Source of the DNA: Acidobacteriota bacterium
GTDB taxonomy: Bacteria; Acidobacteriota; Vicinamibacteria; Fen-336
Assembly (NCBI GenBank): GCA_022340545.1
Contig: JAJDNV010000193.1
Location: forward strand, 1 to 50,981
Direction of reading: 5' to 3'
DNA: 50,981 bases
The notes under the pieces were generated by a model that was not told the origin of the DNA, made no database searches, and saw only the letters and a program-made list of their open reading frames with translations. Both the position numbers and the translations under genes were made by a program. Positions 15,966 through 25,128 of the stretch are shown here, piece after piece (the stretch's first letter is position 1; every line of letters starts with the position of its first letter).

Positions 15966-17339
15966 CTAGCGATCGGGACCCTGGTTGAGCCCGAGGCCGC
16001 TCAAGGCGGCCGCCGGCTGGATCAGGCCGTAGCCGACGTCGTCGTTGCGACCATCCTCCGGGGCCCCTCCGATCTTCCTCGCCGTCTGCTGGAGGGCGGC
16101 GCGCACCGCCTCCGGATCGGTGATTCCCTGGGAGATGAGGAGCGCAGCCGCGGCGGCGACGTGGGGGCTGGCCATGCTCGTCCCGTCCAGACCGCAGGGG
16201 CAGAACTGTGTGTGGATGCCCTCGCGGACGAACTCGAAGTCGGGCATCTGCTGATACACACAGTCACCGAAGCCGTCCGAGTTGTCGTCACGGTCGCAGT
16301 CGCCCCCGGGAGCCATGAACTCGAGCTCGGCGCCGGTGCTGGAGTAGGACGCTCTCTCTCCGCGGGCGTCGACCGCCCCCACGGCGATCACGTTGGGAAG
16401 CCGAGCGGGGAAGTCGATCCCCGGGCTGGAGGTGTTGCCCGCCGCCGCCACGAGCACGATACCGTTGGCGGCGGCCCGGTCGACCGCGCGCTTCACCGCC
16501 TCGCTGTAGCCGTCGGTGCCGAGGCTCATGTTGATGACCTTGATCGGTCGCTCGCCTCCCTCGGTGAAATTGACGGCGTAGTCGATGCCGTCCGCCACCT
16601 CGAAGAACGTCCCCTCGCCCTCCTCGTCGAGGACCTTGACCGGCATGATCGCGCAGCCGAAGGCGAGGCCGGCCAGGTCGATGAGGTTGTCCGTTCCCTC
16701 GGCGATCGTGGAGGCCACGTGCGTGCCGTGCCACTCGTCGTCGTTGGGGTGGTCGTCCTTGTTGACGGCGTCCCAACCCGGCAGGAACGTGACGTTGCCC
16801 CAGTCGGGGGCCCGGGCGAAGACCTGCCCGGTCACGGGATCCGTGTAGTCCTCGTAGGCGGCCCCGGTGTCCAGAACCGCCACCCCGACCGTGGGCAGAC
16901 CTTTCTGGATCGCCCAGGTGCGCTCGGCGTCGAGGAGCTCCATGTTCCACTGGAAGTGGAAGAACTCGTCGTTGGGGGTGAAGGTCCGGCCCTGGGACTT
17001 GCGGACGATCCCGTTGGGCTCGGCATAGTCGACCGCGCGCTGGCGCCGGAAGTGGCTCACCGCGTCGGGCACCGATCCCCCGGCGGGAAGGGATGCCAGG
17101 TACCGTGGCTCCGTCCGGGCCGCCCGGGCCCGGACCACGCCGCCGGCGCGGAGCGTGTCCTCGACCTCGCGAAGCTCGACCTCCGGCCGAAAGGCGACGA
17201 TCACCTCGCCCTCGCGCCAGGCGCGCTCGGACGCGGGGGGCGTCGTGCGACGGGCGGCCTTGAAGATGCCGGTGGCCTGACCCACCGCGCCAACGGCCAG
17301 AGCGGGGACCAGGAGCGTGAAGACGCTTCTCAGCCGCAT
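15966..17339 (-). CDS. Secreted subtilisin-like serine protease (S8)
   Basis: 457 residues. An N-terminal signal segment (about 1-24) is followed by an inhibitor-like propeptide (about 42-110, EGEVIVAFRPEVELREVEDTL) and the S8 domain. The catalytic triad is Asp157 (AVLDTG), His204 (HGTHVAS) and Ser389 (GTSMASPHVAA), with oxyanion Asn303 (AAAGNTSSPG). A DCDRDDNSDGFGD stretch (348-360) has the spaced aspartates of thrombospondin-3-type calcium loops, and Cys361/381/383 nearby could form a disulphide. A TTGACG/TAGACT promoter places the transcription start on the A of the ATG, so the mRNA is probably leaderless. Likely a calcium-stabilised extracytoplasmic protease. Confidence 0.93.
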   Translation of the reverse strand: MRLRSVFTLLVPALAVGAVGQATGIFKAARRTTPPASERAWREGEVIVAFRPEVELREVEDTLRAGGVVRARAARTEPRYLASLPAGGSVPDAVSHFRRQRAVDYAEPNGIVRKSQGRTFTPNDEFFHFQWNMELLDAERTWAIQKGLPTVGVAVLDTGAAYEDYTDPVTGQVFARAPDWGNVTFLPGWDAVNKDDHPNDDEWHGTHVASTIAEGTDNLIDLAGLAFGCAIMPVKVLDEEGEGTFFEVADGIDYAVNFTEGGERPIKVINMSLGTDGYSEAVKRAVDRAAANGIVLVAAAGNTSSPGIDFPARLPNVIAVGAVDARGERASYSSTGAELEFMAPGGDCDRDDNSDGFGDCVYQQMPDFEFVREGIHTQFCPCGLDGTSMASPHVAAAAALLISQGITDPEAVRAALQQTARKIGGAPEDGRNDDVGYGLIQPAAALSGLGLNQGPDR

Positions 17340-17345
17340 CCGCCG

Positions 17346-17374
17346 AGTCTAGGCGGGACCCCTCGATCCGTCAA
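17346..17374 (-). promoter_or_regulatory. Sigma-70-type promoter of the subtilisin gene, leaderless geometry
   Basis: On the minus strand TTGACG (17369-17374), a 17-bp spacer and TAGACT (17346-17351) are followed by 6 bases and then the ATG at 17337-17339. The expected start is the A of the ATG. The TAG of the -10 box is also the stop codon of the CPBP gene. Confidence 0.6.
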
Positions 17375-18182
17375 CGAATCGCCGGAGGGCCTTCAGCAGC
17401 GGCAGCGCGCTGGCGGCTCCCGCGAGAAGAAACGCGAGGCCCAGCAGCGGCTGGGGCTCGTAGGTCGTCTGGGAGGGATCGTCGACGAGCGGGGCGACGA
17501 GAAAGGTCAGCGTGTTCAGGGTTGCGTGGGCAGTGATCGGGGGCCACAGCGAGCCGGTCCGAAGGCGGAGCGCCCCGAGAACGAGGCCGACAGCCAGCGT
17601 GAAGAGGTATCGATAGGGGTCGTGCATGAGGGCGAACAGGACAGAGCTGGCGACGACGGCCAGGATCGGGCCGAGTGGCCGGACGAGCGACGGAAGCAGC
17701 ACGCCGCGCACGACCAGCTCTTCGGCCAGGGCCGGGAGGAGGGCGATGACCGTTACGGAGACGAGGGCGTCGAGCGGTCCCACGGGGGCCAGGGCCCGGT
17801 GGATGGCGCGGAAGGCCTCGAGATACTCCGGCGACGGCGGCCAGGGAATGGCCTGCAGCTCCATGAGCCCGATGCTGCCCACCCAGAGGGCACCACCGAG
17901 GAGGACGGAGAGGGCCACGCCCCGCGGCGGCAGACGACCGAGCGAGAGGACGGTGCGCCACGACGACCCGCGAAGGGCGAGGATCGCGAGGAGGGTGGGA
18001 AGGAGCAGGAGCGCCGAGCCGAGGGCGATCTGAGCACGGAGGACATCCCCTGCGTCGAGGCCGGCGCGCCCCAGCAGCGGGCCCACGGTCGCCCCGGCTC
18101 CGAGCATGAGGGCCACGCCCGCCCCGGTCAGGGAGAAGGCGGCAACGGGGTGGAGGGTCCCTCCGGACCTGTTCGCGCGCAT
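17349..18182 (-). CDS. CPBP-family intramembrane metalloprotease
   Basis: 277 residues, polytopic with about seven to eight hydrophobic helices. The CPBP (CAAX protease/bacteriocin-processing, Rce1-like) motifs are present: EELVVRG (EExxxR), FALMHDPYRY and the HATLNT (HxxxN) box, which together make the glutamate/histidine active site in the membrane. These proteins process prenylated or short secreted substrates, or protect against bacteriocins; the substrate is unknown. ATG 18182 is chosen because an upstream extension would be non-membrane sequence antisense to radC. It lies 9 bp upstream of the subtilisin gene, which also has its own promoter. Confidence 0.88.
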   Translation of the reverse strand: MRANRSGGTLHPVAAFSLTGAGVALMLGAGATVGPLLGRAGLDAGDVLRAQIALGSALLLLPTLLAILALRGSSWRTVLSLGRLPPRGVALSVLLGGALWVGSIGLMELQAIPWPPSPEYLEAFRAIHRALAPVGPLDALVSVTVIALLPALAEELVVRGVLLPSLVRPLGPILAVVASSVLFALMHDPYRYLFTLAVGLVLGALRLRTGSLWPPITAHATLNTLTFLVAPLVDDPSQTTYEPQPLLGLAFLLAGAASALPLLKALRRFVDGSRGPA

Positions 18183-18191
18183 GACGGTGTC

Positions 18192-18197
18192 ATTATC
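18192..18197 (-). promoter_or_regulatory. -10 element for the CPBP gene
   Basis: GATAAT on the minus strand, preceded by TG, lies 9 bases before the ATG at 18182, so the leader would be only a few bases. No clear -35 box is seen. Confidence 0.35.
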
Positions 18198-18224
18198 CAG
18201 GATGTCTCTCCCCCCGGGCCCGGC

Positions 18225-18253
18225 TTGAGCCCCCGCGTGGGGGCCATTAAGAT
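18225..18253 (+). promoter_or_regulatory. Sigma-70-type promoter of the radC operon
   Basis: TTGAGC (18225-18230), a 17-bp spacer and TAAGAT (18248-18253). The start near 18260 gives a 25-base leader carrying GAGGAG before the radC ATG. It is divergent from the CPBP promoter. Confidence 0.55.
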
Positions 18254-18284
18254 CGGGCGTTTCGGGAATCCGAGGAGCCGCGAC

Positions 18285-19022
18285 ATGGGCGCGACGCAGG
18301 CAGGTGAGGGACACGTGGGCGAGGCCACGCCGGCGCAATCGGGATTCGTCGCGCGGCGACCTCTCGACCTCCCGCGCGACGAGCGGCCGCGCGAGCGGCT
18401 CGCCCGGCTGGGGGCGGGGGCGCTCGCCAGCCGCGAGCTGGTGAGCGTGCTCCTCGGCACCGGGGCCCGCGGAACCTCGGTGCTCGGGCTGGCCGACGAG
18501 CTGCTGGGCTCGGGGCTGCACGCCCTCGCTTCCCGCTCGCTGCCGGAGCTGGAGCGCACGCGCGGGCTGGGACGGGCCAAGGCGAGCCGGCTGCTCGCCG
18601 CCCTCGAGCTGGGAGCCCGCCTGGCGTCGGACCCCGGAGGGTCGTCGCGGGCCCTGGACAGTCCCGAGGCGGTGGGACGGTATCTCCTGCCGCGTTACGC
18701 CTCACGCCCGGTCGAGACGTTCGGGCTCCTCGCCCTCGACGCGCGGAACCGACTCCGTCGTGAGGTGGTCGTCTCCGTGGGCTGCCTCACCGCCAGCCTC
18801 GTGCACCCGCGCGAGGTCTTCCAGGAGGCGGTCGTGTCTCGAGCCGCCGCCCTGGTGCTGTTCCACAACCATCCCTCGGGAGACCCCGAGCCGTCCGTGG
18901 AGGACCTGGCCCTCACGCGCCGCCTGGTGGCGGCGGGCTCGTTGATGGGCATCGAGGTCCTGGACCACGTCGTGCTCGGCGCCGGGCGCTTCGTCAGCCT
19001 GAAGGAGAGGGGGATAGTGTGA
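18285..19022 (+). CDS. radC: RadC family JAMM/MPN-domain protein
   Basis: 245 residues. An N-terminal helix-hairpin-helix region (about 30-115, with DLPRDERPRERL) precedes the JAB/MPN domain with the zinc motif HNHPSGDPEPSVED (194-207). The biochemical role of RadC remains unsettled; the older repair assignment has been questioned, and JAMM domains are usually isopeptidases. ATG 18285 has an AGGAG site 7 bases upstream. It is the first gene of an operon in which every following gene through tatD overlaps its predecessor by 4 bp; the GTG of larC overlaps this stop. Confidence 0.93.
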   Translation: MGATQAGEGHVGEATPAQSGFVARRPLDLPRDERPRERLARLGAGALASRELVSVLLGTGARGTSVLGLADELLGSGLHALASRSLPELERTRGLGRAKASRLLAALELGARLASDPGGSSRALDSPEAVGRYLLPRYASRPVETFGLLALDARNRLRREVVVSVGCLTASLVHPREVFQEAVVSRAAALVLFHNHPSGDPEPSVEDLALTRRLVAAGSLMGIEVLDHVVLGAGRFVSLKERGIV

Positions 19023-20200
19023 GCCGTCTCGTCTACTTCGACACTGCGAGCGGTGCCTCGGGAGACATGATCCTCGGGGCCGTGGTGGACCTGGGCCTGT
19101 CTCTCGACCAGCTGCGCGACGAGCTCGCAACGATGCCGCTTCGCGGGTACCGGCTCGAGGCAAACCGGGTCACCCGCTCCGGCCTCGCCGCCACGAAGGT
19201 GGACGTCCACGTCGACGAGCCGGGGTCGACCCACCGGCACCTGAAGGACATCCTGGGCCTCATCGAGGCGAGTGGGCTCGAGGCGGACGTGAAGGACCGT
19301 GCGACCTCGCTCTTCCGTCGCCTGGCCGAGGCCGAGGGCGCAGTTCACGGGACCTCGCCCGAGAGCGTGCACTTCCACGAGGTCGGGGCGGTCGACTCGA
19401 TCGTCGACATCGTCGGCGGCGTCATCGCCCTTCGGTGGCTGGCCGCGGACCGCTTCGTGTCCTCGCCCCTGAACGTCGGATCGGGCACCGTGAAGATGGA
19501 TCACGGGACCTTCCCGGTGCCGCCCCCGGCGACCGCCCGTCTCGTGTCCGGCGTCCCGGTGTACGGGGCCGGGGAGGGGGAGCTGCTGACCCCGACCGGT
19601 GCCCTCCTCGTGACGGCGCACGCCACCGAGTACGGCCCTCTCCCGCCGATGACGATCGAGGCCACGGGCTGCGGCGCCGGCTCCCGCGAGATCGCGGGGC
19701 GGCCGAACGTCCTGCGGCTGATCAGGGGTGAGGACACGCGGAGCGCGGATGGGGACCGGGTGCTGGTGCTCGAGACCGAGGTCGACGACGCCGCCCCCCA
19801 GCTTCTGGGGCCACTCGTCGAGCGGCTCCTCACCGAGGGCGCGCTCGACGCGTTCCTGACGCCAGTGCAGATGAAGAAGGGACGCCCGGGGATCCTCGTC
19901 ACCGTGCTCGCCCCCCCGGCCCGGCGGGCGGCGATCGAGGAGCTGCTCTTCCGCGAGACGACCACGCTCGGCGTGCGACGGCAGGAGTGGGATCGCACGG
20001 TGCTCGAGCGCGAGACGGCCACCGTCGAAACCGCCTACGGGCCGATCCGTGTCAAGATCGGTCGTCGGGGCAGCACGGTCTACAACGCCTGGCCCGAGTT
20101 CGAGGACTGCCAGCGTGCGGCGGCCGACAGCAAGGTGGCGGTGAAGCAGGTGCTCGCCGAGGCGCTGGCCGCCTGGCGCGCCGGCGGAAGGCATCAATGA
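19019..20200 (+). CDS. larC: Nickel-pincer cofactor (NPN) synthase LarC
   Basis: 393 residues, one continuous frame. LarC inserts nickel into the pincer cofactor using CTP. It starts with the family's YFDTASGASGDMILGA, has HFHEVGAVDSIVDIVG and the ELLTPTGALL block, and ends with the DUF111-type PIRVKIGRRG...AWPEFEDC region. In Lactobacillus plantarum the protein is split by a programmed frameshift; here it is intact. No larA, larB or larE lies nearby, so the cofactor's user is elsewhere or unknown. GTGA overlap with radC and ATGA overlap with metG. Confidence 0.95.
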   Translation: MSRLVYFDTASGASGDMILGAVVDLGLSLDQLRDELATMPLRGYRLEANRVTRSGLAATKVDVHVDEPGSTHRHLKDILGLIEASGLEADVKDRATSLFRRLAEAEGAVHGTSPESVHFHEVGAVDSIVDIVGGVIALRWLAADRFVSSPLNVGSGTVKMDHGTFPVPPPATARLVSGVPVYGAGEGELLTPTGALLVTAHATEYGPLPPMTIEATGCGAGSREIAGRPNVLRLIRGEDTRSADGDRVLVLETEVDDAAPQLLGPLVERLLTEGALDAFLTPVQMKKGRPGILVTVLAPPARRAAIEELLFRETTTLGVRRQEWDRTVLERETATVETAYGPIRVKIGRRGSTVYNAWPEFEDCQRAAADSKVAVKQVLAEALAAWRAGGRHQ

Positions 20201-22170
20201 GCGAGAAGCGGACATTCCTCATCACGACACCCATCTACTATGTAAACGACGTGCCCCACGTGGGCCACGCCTACACGACGATCGCCGCGGACACGCTTGC
20301 GCGTGCGCGGCGCCTCGCCGGCCACGACGTCTTCTTCCTCACCGGCACCGACGAACACGGGCAGAACATCGAGCGGATCGCGCGTGAGCGGGGTATCCCG
20401 GAGCAGCAGCACTGCGACGAGATCGCGGCCACCTTCCGCCGCCTGTGGGAGCGGCTCGACGTACGCTACGACCGCTTCATCCGCACCACCGAGGAGGTGC
20501 ACCGGCGGGGCGTGCTCGAGCTGTGGGCCCGCCTGCGGAAGGCGAAGACCCCCGACGGTCGGGACGCCGTCTACCAGGGGACCTACTCGGGCTGGTACTG
20601 CCCGCGCTGCGAGGCCTTCAAGGACGAGGAGGACCTGGGCTCGGACCACGTGTGCCCGGACCACGAGCTCCCGTGCGAGTGGACGGAGGAGCAGAACTTC
20701 TTCTTCCGGCTGTCCGCCTACGAGGAGTGGCTGCGCGACCTCATCGCCACGGACCGCCTCTTCATCCGCCCCGAGTCGCGGAAGAACGAGATCCTCGGCG
20801 TGATCCGCCAGGGTCTCAAGGACTTCAGCGTCAGCCGGGCCCGAGTGAAGTGGGGGATCCCGGTGCCGGAAGAGCCCGATCACGTCCTCTACGTCTGGAT
20901 CGACGCCCTCAGCAACTACATCACCGCCCTCGGGTTCGCCGACCACGGCGAGAGCTACCGCCAGTACTGGGAAGGTGCGGACGAGCGGCTGCACCTCATC
21001 GGCAAGGACATCATCCGGTTCCACTGCCTGTACTGGCCGGCGGTGCTGCACGCGGCGGGCCTGCCGGTGCCGACGCGCGAGTTCGCCCAGGGCTTCATCA
21101 CGAAGGAAGGACGCAAGCTGTCGAAGACGACCGGGAACGTCATCGATCCCGTCGCCCTCGCCGAGCGCCTCGGACCCGACGCCGCCCGCTACTTCCTCCT
21201 GCGCGAGGCCCCTTACGGGGCGGACTGGGACTTCACCGACGCCGCGTTCGTGGGGCGTTACAACGCGGACCTCGCGAACGACCTCGGGAACCTCGTCTCC
21301 CGGGCGCTGACGATGGCCACGAAGTACTGCGATGCGAAGGTGCCTCCCCGGCCGGAACCGCCCTCCGGCCCGGACCGGGGCCTCGAGCAGCAGCTCCAGG
21401 ACGACGCCCCCGTTGCCTGGCCCTACGAGAGCGGCCTCAGGAATCGGGTGCTCGGGCGGTACGAGGAGATCGACTTCGCCGGGGCCCTGGCCGAGGTGTG
21501 GGCGTGGATCTCCCAGCTCAACCAGCGCATTGTTCAGGTGGAGCCGTGGCGTCTGGCCCGGGAGCCAGGACGCCGGGCCGAGCTCGAGGCGTTTCTCTAC
21601 CGGCTGCTCGAGGCCGTCCGCCTCGTGGCCGCCCTCGTGTCCCCCGTCATGCCCGGCTCGGCGAACCGGATCCTTGACATGCTCGGCCTCAGTGCACGAG
21701 ACCCGGGGCCCGACGATCTCGACTGGGGCCGTCTCGAGCCCGGGGCGTCCCTCGGGTCCGTCACCCCGCTGTTCCCGCGCGTCGAGAAGAAGAAGGAGAC
21801 CACCGTGTCCGACACCCCGCCCCCCTCTCCGAAGGAGGAGACCGACACTCGCGTCGACATCGCCGACTTCGCCCGGCTGGAGCTGCGCGCCGCGAAGATC
21901 ACGGCCGCCGAGAAGATCGAGGGGTCGAAGAAGCTGATCAAGATGCAGGTCGACCTCGGCTCGGAGACTCGGCAGGTCGTGGCCGGGATCGCCCAGACCC
22001 ACGGTCCCGAGGACCTCGTGGGGAAGACGGTCGTCCTCGTGGCGAACCTGAAGCCGGCCCGCCTCATGGGCGTCGAGTCCAACGGCATGGTCCTGGCCGG
22101 CTCGGTGGGCGGGAACGCCGTCCTTTGTGTCTTCGAAGACGAGGTCGCACCGGGGACGAAGGTGAAGTGA
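20197..22170 (+). CDS. metG: Methionyl-tRNA synthetase with C-terminal tRNA-binding domain
   Basis: 657 residues. The class I HIGH motif appears as PHVGHAYTT and the KMSKS motif as GRKLSKTTGN. A zinc knuckle region YCPRCEAF follows the connective peptide. The anticodon-binding helical domain spans about 390-520. After a Lys/Pro/Glu linker (about 530-550) comes a C-terminal OB-fold tRNA-binding domain (about 557-657: DFARLELRAAKITAAE, MVLAGSVGG), as in dimeric MetRS. ATGA overlap with larC; the next gene starts inside the stop codon region as GTGA. Confidence 0.97.
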   Translation: MSEKRTFLITTPIYYVNDVPHVGHAYTTIAADTLARARRLAGHDVFFLTGTDEHGQNIERIARERGIPEQQHCDEIAATFRRLWERLDVRYDRFIRTTEEVHRRGVLELWARLRKAKTPDGRDAVYQGTYSGWYCPRCEAFKDEEDLGSDHVCPDHELPCEWTEEQNFFFRLSAYEEWLRDLIATDRLFIRPESRKNEILGVIRQGLKDFSVSRARVKWGIPVPEEPDHVLYVWIDALSNYITALGFADHGESYRQYWEGADERLHLIGKDIIRFHCLYWPAVLHAAGLPVPTREFAQGFITKEGRKLSKTTGNVIDPVALAERLGPDAARYFLLREAPYGADWDFTDAAFVGRYNADLANDLGNLVSRALTMATKYCDAKVPPRPEPPSGPDRGLEQQLQDDAPVAWPYESGLRNRVLGRYEEIDFAGALAEVWAWISQLNQRIVQVEPWRLAREPGRRAELEAFLYRLLEAVRLVAALVSPVMPGSANRILDMLGLSARDPGPDDLDWGRLEPGASLGSVTPLFPRVEKKKETTVSDTPPPSPKEETDTRVDIADFARLELRAAKITAAEKIEGSKKLIKMQVDLGSETRQVVAGIAQTHGPEDLVGKTVVLVANLKPARLMGVESNGMVLAGSVGGNAVLCVFEDEVAPGTKVK

Positions 22171-24476
22171 GCCCCCTCAACCGCGCCGCGGTCGCCGCGG
22201 GCCTGGTCCTCGCCGTCCTGGGCTGCCCGAGCCGTCCGAAGGAGCTCGTCTACGACCTCGCGGCCCGGGCGGCGGTGGCCGACCGCTGGGCCGCCTCAGA
22301 CGTTCTGCTCTTCGGGACCCCGTCCGCAGAGCCGCGGCTCACCGACGGCTTCTACCGTGAGGCGGCGGGCGAGGCGGCGGAGCCCTTCCTCTGGTCGAAG
22401 GAGGAGGCCGAGGTCGCCTTCGACTGGGCCGAGCCCATCGCGCGTGTCGCGATCCTGGACGCCGCGCCGTACGCCGCGGTCCCCGACCCCTCGGTCGAGG
22501 TTCGGCTGAACGGAGTTCCGGTGGAGAGCTTCCGTCTAGACGACCTCCGGCACCGCTACCGGATCAGCCTCCCGGCGGAGGCACAGCGGCCGGGCGACAA
22601 CCGGCTGCGTTTCGTCTTCTCCGCGACCCGCTCGCCCTCCGACGTCGAGCCCGGGAATCGCGATCGGCGCCGCCTCGCCGCCGCCTTCTACAGCCTCGTG
22701 GTCGGACCCGTCTCCGATCCCACCCTCGACGACCAGCTGGCCCGCGACGCCCCCCGGCCGTTCTCGGTCGAGGAGGACGGAGGCCTGCCTCACCTGACGC
22801 TGCTCGGACCGGCGATGGTGCGCTTTGCCATGCGATTGCCGGAGGCGGCGGAGCTCCGCTTCACGCCCGAGCTGACTCCCAGCGCCCGCGTCGCCGACGG
22901 GACGGCGTCGTTCCGGGTCCTGGTGGAGCGAGAGGAGGGAGGTGAGCGGGAGCTGTGGAGCCGTGTCCTCGACAGCCGGTCGCCGCCGCCGGGTGCGCAG
23001 GTCGTGTCGCTGCCCGGGGAGCCGGGCGAGATCGTTCGGGTCGCTCTTGCCGTGGGTGTGGCCGGGAGCCCTCGTTTCGCCTGGGGCCGCTTCGTGGCGC
23101 CCCGGGTGCTCGGGCGCTCGGGCGCCGATCCCCTCGAGCCGCGCCCGCTCTCCGCCGCGGACGACGCCCGCGCCGACAGTCTGAGACGAGGGCTCGCCCG
23201 GGCCAACGTCGTCCTCGTGATCCTCGACGCGGCGCGGGCGGCCGAGGTGGGCGCCTATGGCTACCCGCGCCGCACCACTCCCGAGATCGACCGCATCGCG
23301 GCCGAGGGCATCGTCTTCGAGCGAGCCTACACGCCCGCGGTCTACACGCTGGGGGCCATGTCCTCGGTCTGGACCTCGCAGTATCCTGACCGCCACCACA
23401 GTGAGGTGTCCTTCTCCGCCGGCCTCCCGAAGGACTGGCCGACGCTGGCCGAGCTGCTCTCCGGGTCGGACGTCCTCACCGCCGGGTTCGTTGCGAACGC
23501 GATGGCGGGTGTCGGCTTCGGCTTCGATCGGGGCTTCGACGAGTTCCACGAGGTGTTCCGGTCGCTGGGTAGCCGGGGCGACGTCTTCCGCGCGGCGCTG
23601 CCTCCCTGGCTCGACCTCAACCGGGATCGGCGCTTCTTCGTCTACATCCACTTCCGCGAGCCTCACTTCCCCTACGATCCCGAACCACCCTTCGACACGA
23701 TGTTCGGGCCGGACGGACCCATCCCGAAGGAGGTCCGGCGCGACAGCGAGTTCTTCAAGGACATCAACCAGGGCCGTCGGCCGCTCAGCGAGGCCGAGCG
23801 CGAGCACCTGGTCCGGCTGTACGACGGGAACCTTGCCTTTGCCGACCAGGAGGTGGGGGCGCTGCGTCGGGCCCTGGAGGACGAGGGCCTCTGGGACCGC
23901 ACCGTGTTCATCGTAGCTGCGGATCACGGGGAGGAGCTCTACGAGCGGGGTTGGATCGGTCACAACGTGCACGTGTTCGAGCCCAGCGTGCACATCCCGC
24001 TGGTGATCCGTCTCCCGCCGGGGTTGGGATTCGAGGGCGCGCGGATCCAGGCCCTGACCGACCTTCTCGACCTGGCCCCCACGATCGCCGATGTGTTCGG
24101 GGCCCTCGAACGGGAGGGGGGTGCCTTCCAGGGCCGGAGCCTCCTGCCGGTGATCGGCGGGGCACCGGGCCGTCCCGCGGTGCTGTCCCGCACCATCTGG
24201 GATCGCCCCCGATACGCCCTGCGCGACGACCGCTTCAAGTACTTCTACGACACGCGCACCGGAGAGGAGAGCCTCTTCGACGTCGAGGCCGACCCCGGGG
24301 AGACCCGCGACATTGCGTCGAGGCAACCGCTTCGCGCCTCCTTCTACCGCCAGGCGCTGCACCACTGGACCCTGAGGCTCGGCCAACGCGGCCCGGCCGG
24401 GGAGGAGGCCGTCACGCTGAGTGCCGAGCAGTGCGAAAACCTCAGGGCCCTCGGGTATCTCGAGGGGTGCCCGTGA
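22167..24476 (+). CDS. Lipoprotein of the sulfatase / alkaline-phosphatase superfamily without the CxPxR motif
   Basis: 769 residues. A lipobox signal (LAVLGC, Cys20) points to a periplasmic lipoprotein. Residues about 25-340 are beta-rich and unrecognised. A sulfatase fold starts at about 345 (VVLVILDAARAAEVGAYGYPRRTTPEIDRIA) and has a metal-binding AADHGEELYERGWIGH block and a C-terminal DDRFKYFYDTRTGEE. Where sulfatases carry Cys/Ser-x-Pro-x-Arg the sequence reads YTPAVYTLGAMSSVWT (about 387-402), so no formylglycine can form. A Thr or Tyr nucleophile, as in phospho-transfer relatives, or loss of activity are alternatives. GTG 22167 overlaps the metG stop. Confidence 0.8.
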   Translation: MSPLNRAAVAAGLVLAVLGCPSRPKELVYDLAARAAVADRWAASDVLLFGTPSAEPRLTDGFYREAAGEAAEPFLWSKEEAEVAFDWAEPIARVAILDAAPYAAVPDPSVEVRLNGVPVESFRLDDLRHRYRISLPAEAQRPGDNRLRFVFSATRSPSDVEPGNRDRRRLAAAFYSLVVGPVSDPTLDDQLARDAPRPFSVEEDGGLPHLTLLGPAMVRFAMRLPEAAELRFTPELTPSARVADGTASFRVLVEREEGGERELWSRVLDSRSPPPGAQVVSLPGEPGEIVRVALAVGVAGSPRFAWGRFVAPRVLGRSGADPLEPRPLSAADDARADSLRRGLARANVVLVILDAARAAEVGAYGYPRRTTPEIDRIAAEGIVFERAYTPAVYTLGAMSSVWTSQYPDRHHSEVSFSAGLPKDWPTLAELLSGSDVLTAGFVANAMAGVGFGFDRGFDEFHEVFRSLGSRGDVFRAALPPWLDLNRDRRFFVYIHFREPHFPYDPEPPFDTMFGPDGPIPKEVRRDSEFFKDINQGRRPLSEAEREHLVRLYDGNLAFADQEVGALRRALEDEGLWDRTVFIVAADHGEELYERGWIGHNVHVFEPSVHIPLVIRLPPGLGFEGARIQALTDLLDLAPTIADVFGALEREGGAFQGRSLLPVIGGAPGRPAVLSRTIWDRPRYALRDDRFKYFYDTRTGEESLFDVEADPGETRDIASRQPLRASFYRQALHHWTLRLGQRGPAGEEAVTLSAEQCENLRALGYLEGCP

Positions 24477-25128
24477 GCCATCTCTTCGCGCTGACGCTGG
24501 TGGCGCTCCTCGCCGGGCCATCCGGCGCCCCGTCCCAGACCGCGGCCACCCCGGTCGAGATCGCGGATGACGAGGGGCTCTCGGCGATGAGGAGCCGGAT
24601 CTTTGCGTTCGTGGCGGCGCTCGTCGACTACACGAAAGACACTCGCCTGGACGCACCGACCCTCGAGGCGATCCTCGCAAGCTACCGGGCGCTCGACGAG
24701 ATCCAGGACGGGGGCGACGACGGCGGGGTCATCGAGCGTGCGTTCCGGGATGGACGATACGACTTCGAGGTGATCGTGCGCGATTCGGCCTACGCCGAAT
24801 GGTGTCGGGACCGTGACCTGGAGCCGGAGGGTTTCTTCCGGGGTCTGCTCCGGCTGGAGGCCCTGCGGATGCGGGATGAAGGCCTTCCGGGTCTCGAGCG
24901 GGCCCGCGCCGAGCTGCCCGAGCGTGAGGCGGAGCTCGAGGGGATGCGCGAGCAGTTGGGCGAAGAGGCCTACCGGGAGGGCCGCGCTGCCCTCGAGGCC
25001 GCGGCCGCGATGGTCGAGGAGACACGCGACCTGATGGCGGGTCTGCCCGTGCCGACGGCAGAGGAGGCGAGGCTCCTCGAGGAGCATCGGGAACGGATCC
25101 AGGCGACCCTCGGGGAGGGCGGATCCGA

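Noticed and set aside
15861-18284. An open frame of about 800 codons running in frame into radC, as if RadC had a giant N-terminal extension.
   Set aside because: The extension is antisense to the subtilisin and CPBP genes and has no protein-like composition. radC has its own promoter, AGGAG site and ATG at 18285.
22536-24680. A 714-codon minus-strand frame opposite the sulfatase-like gene.
   Set aside because: Low-complexity antisense translation; the plus strand holds a lipoprotein signal and recognisable fold motifs.
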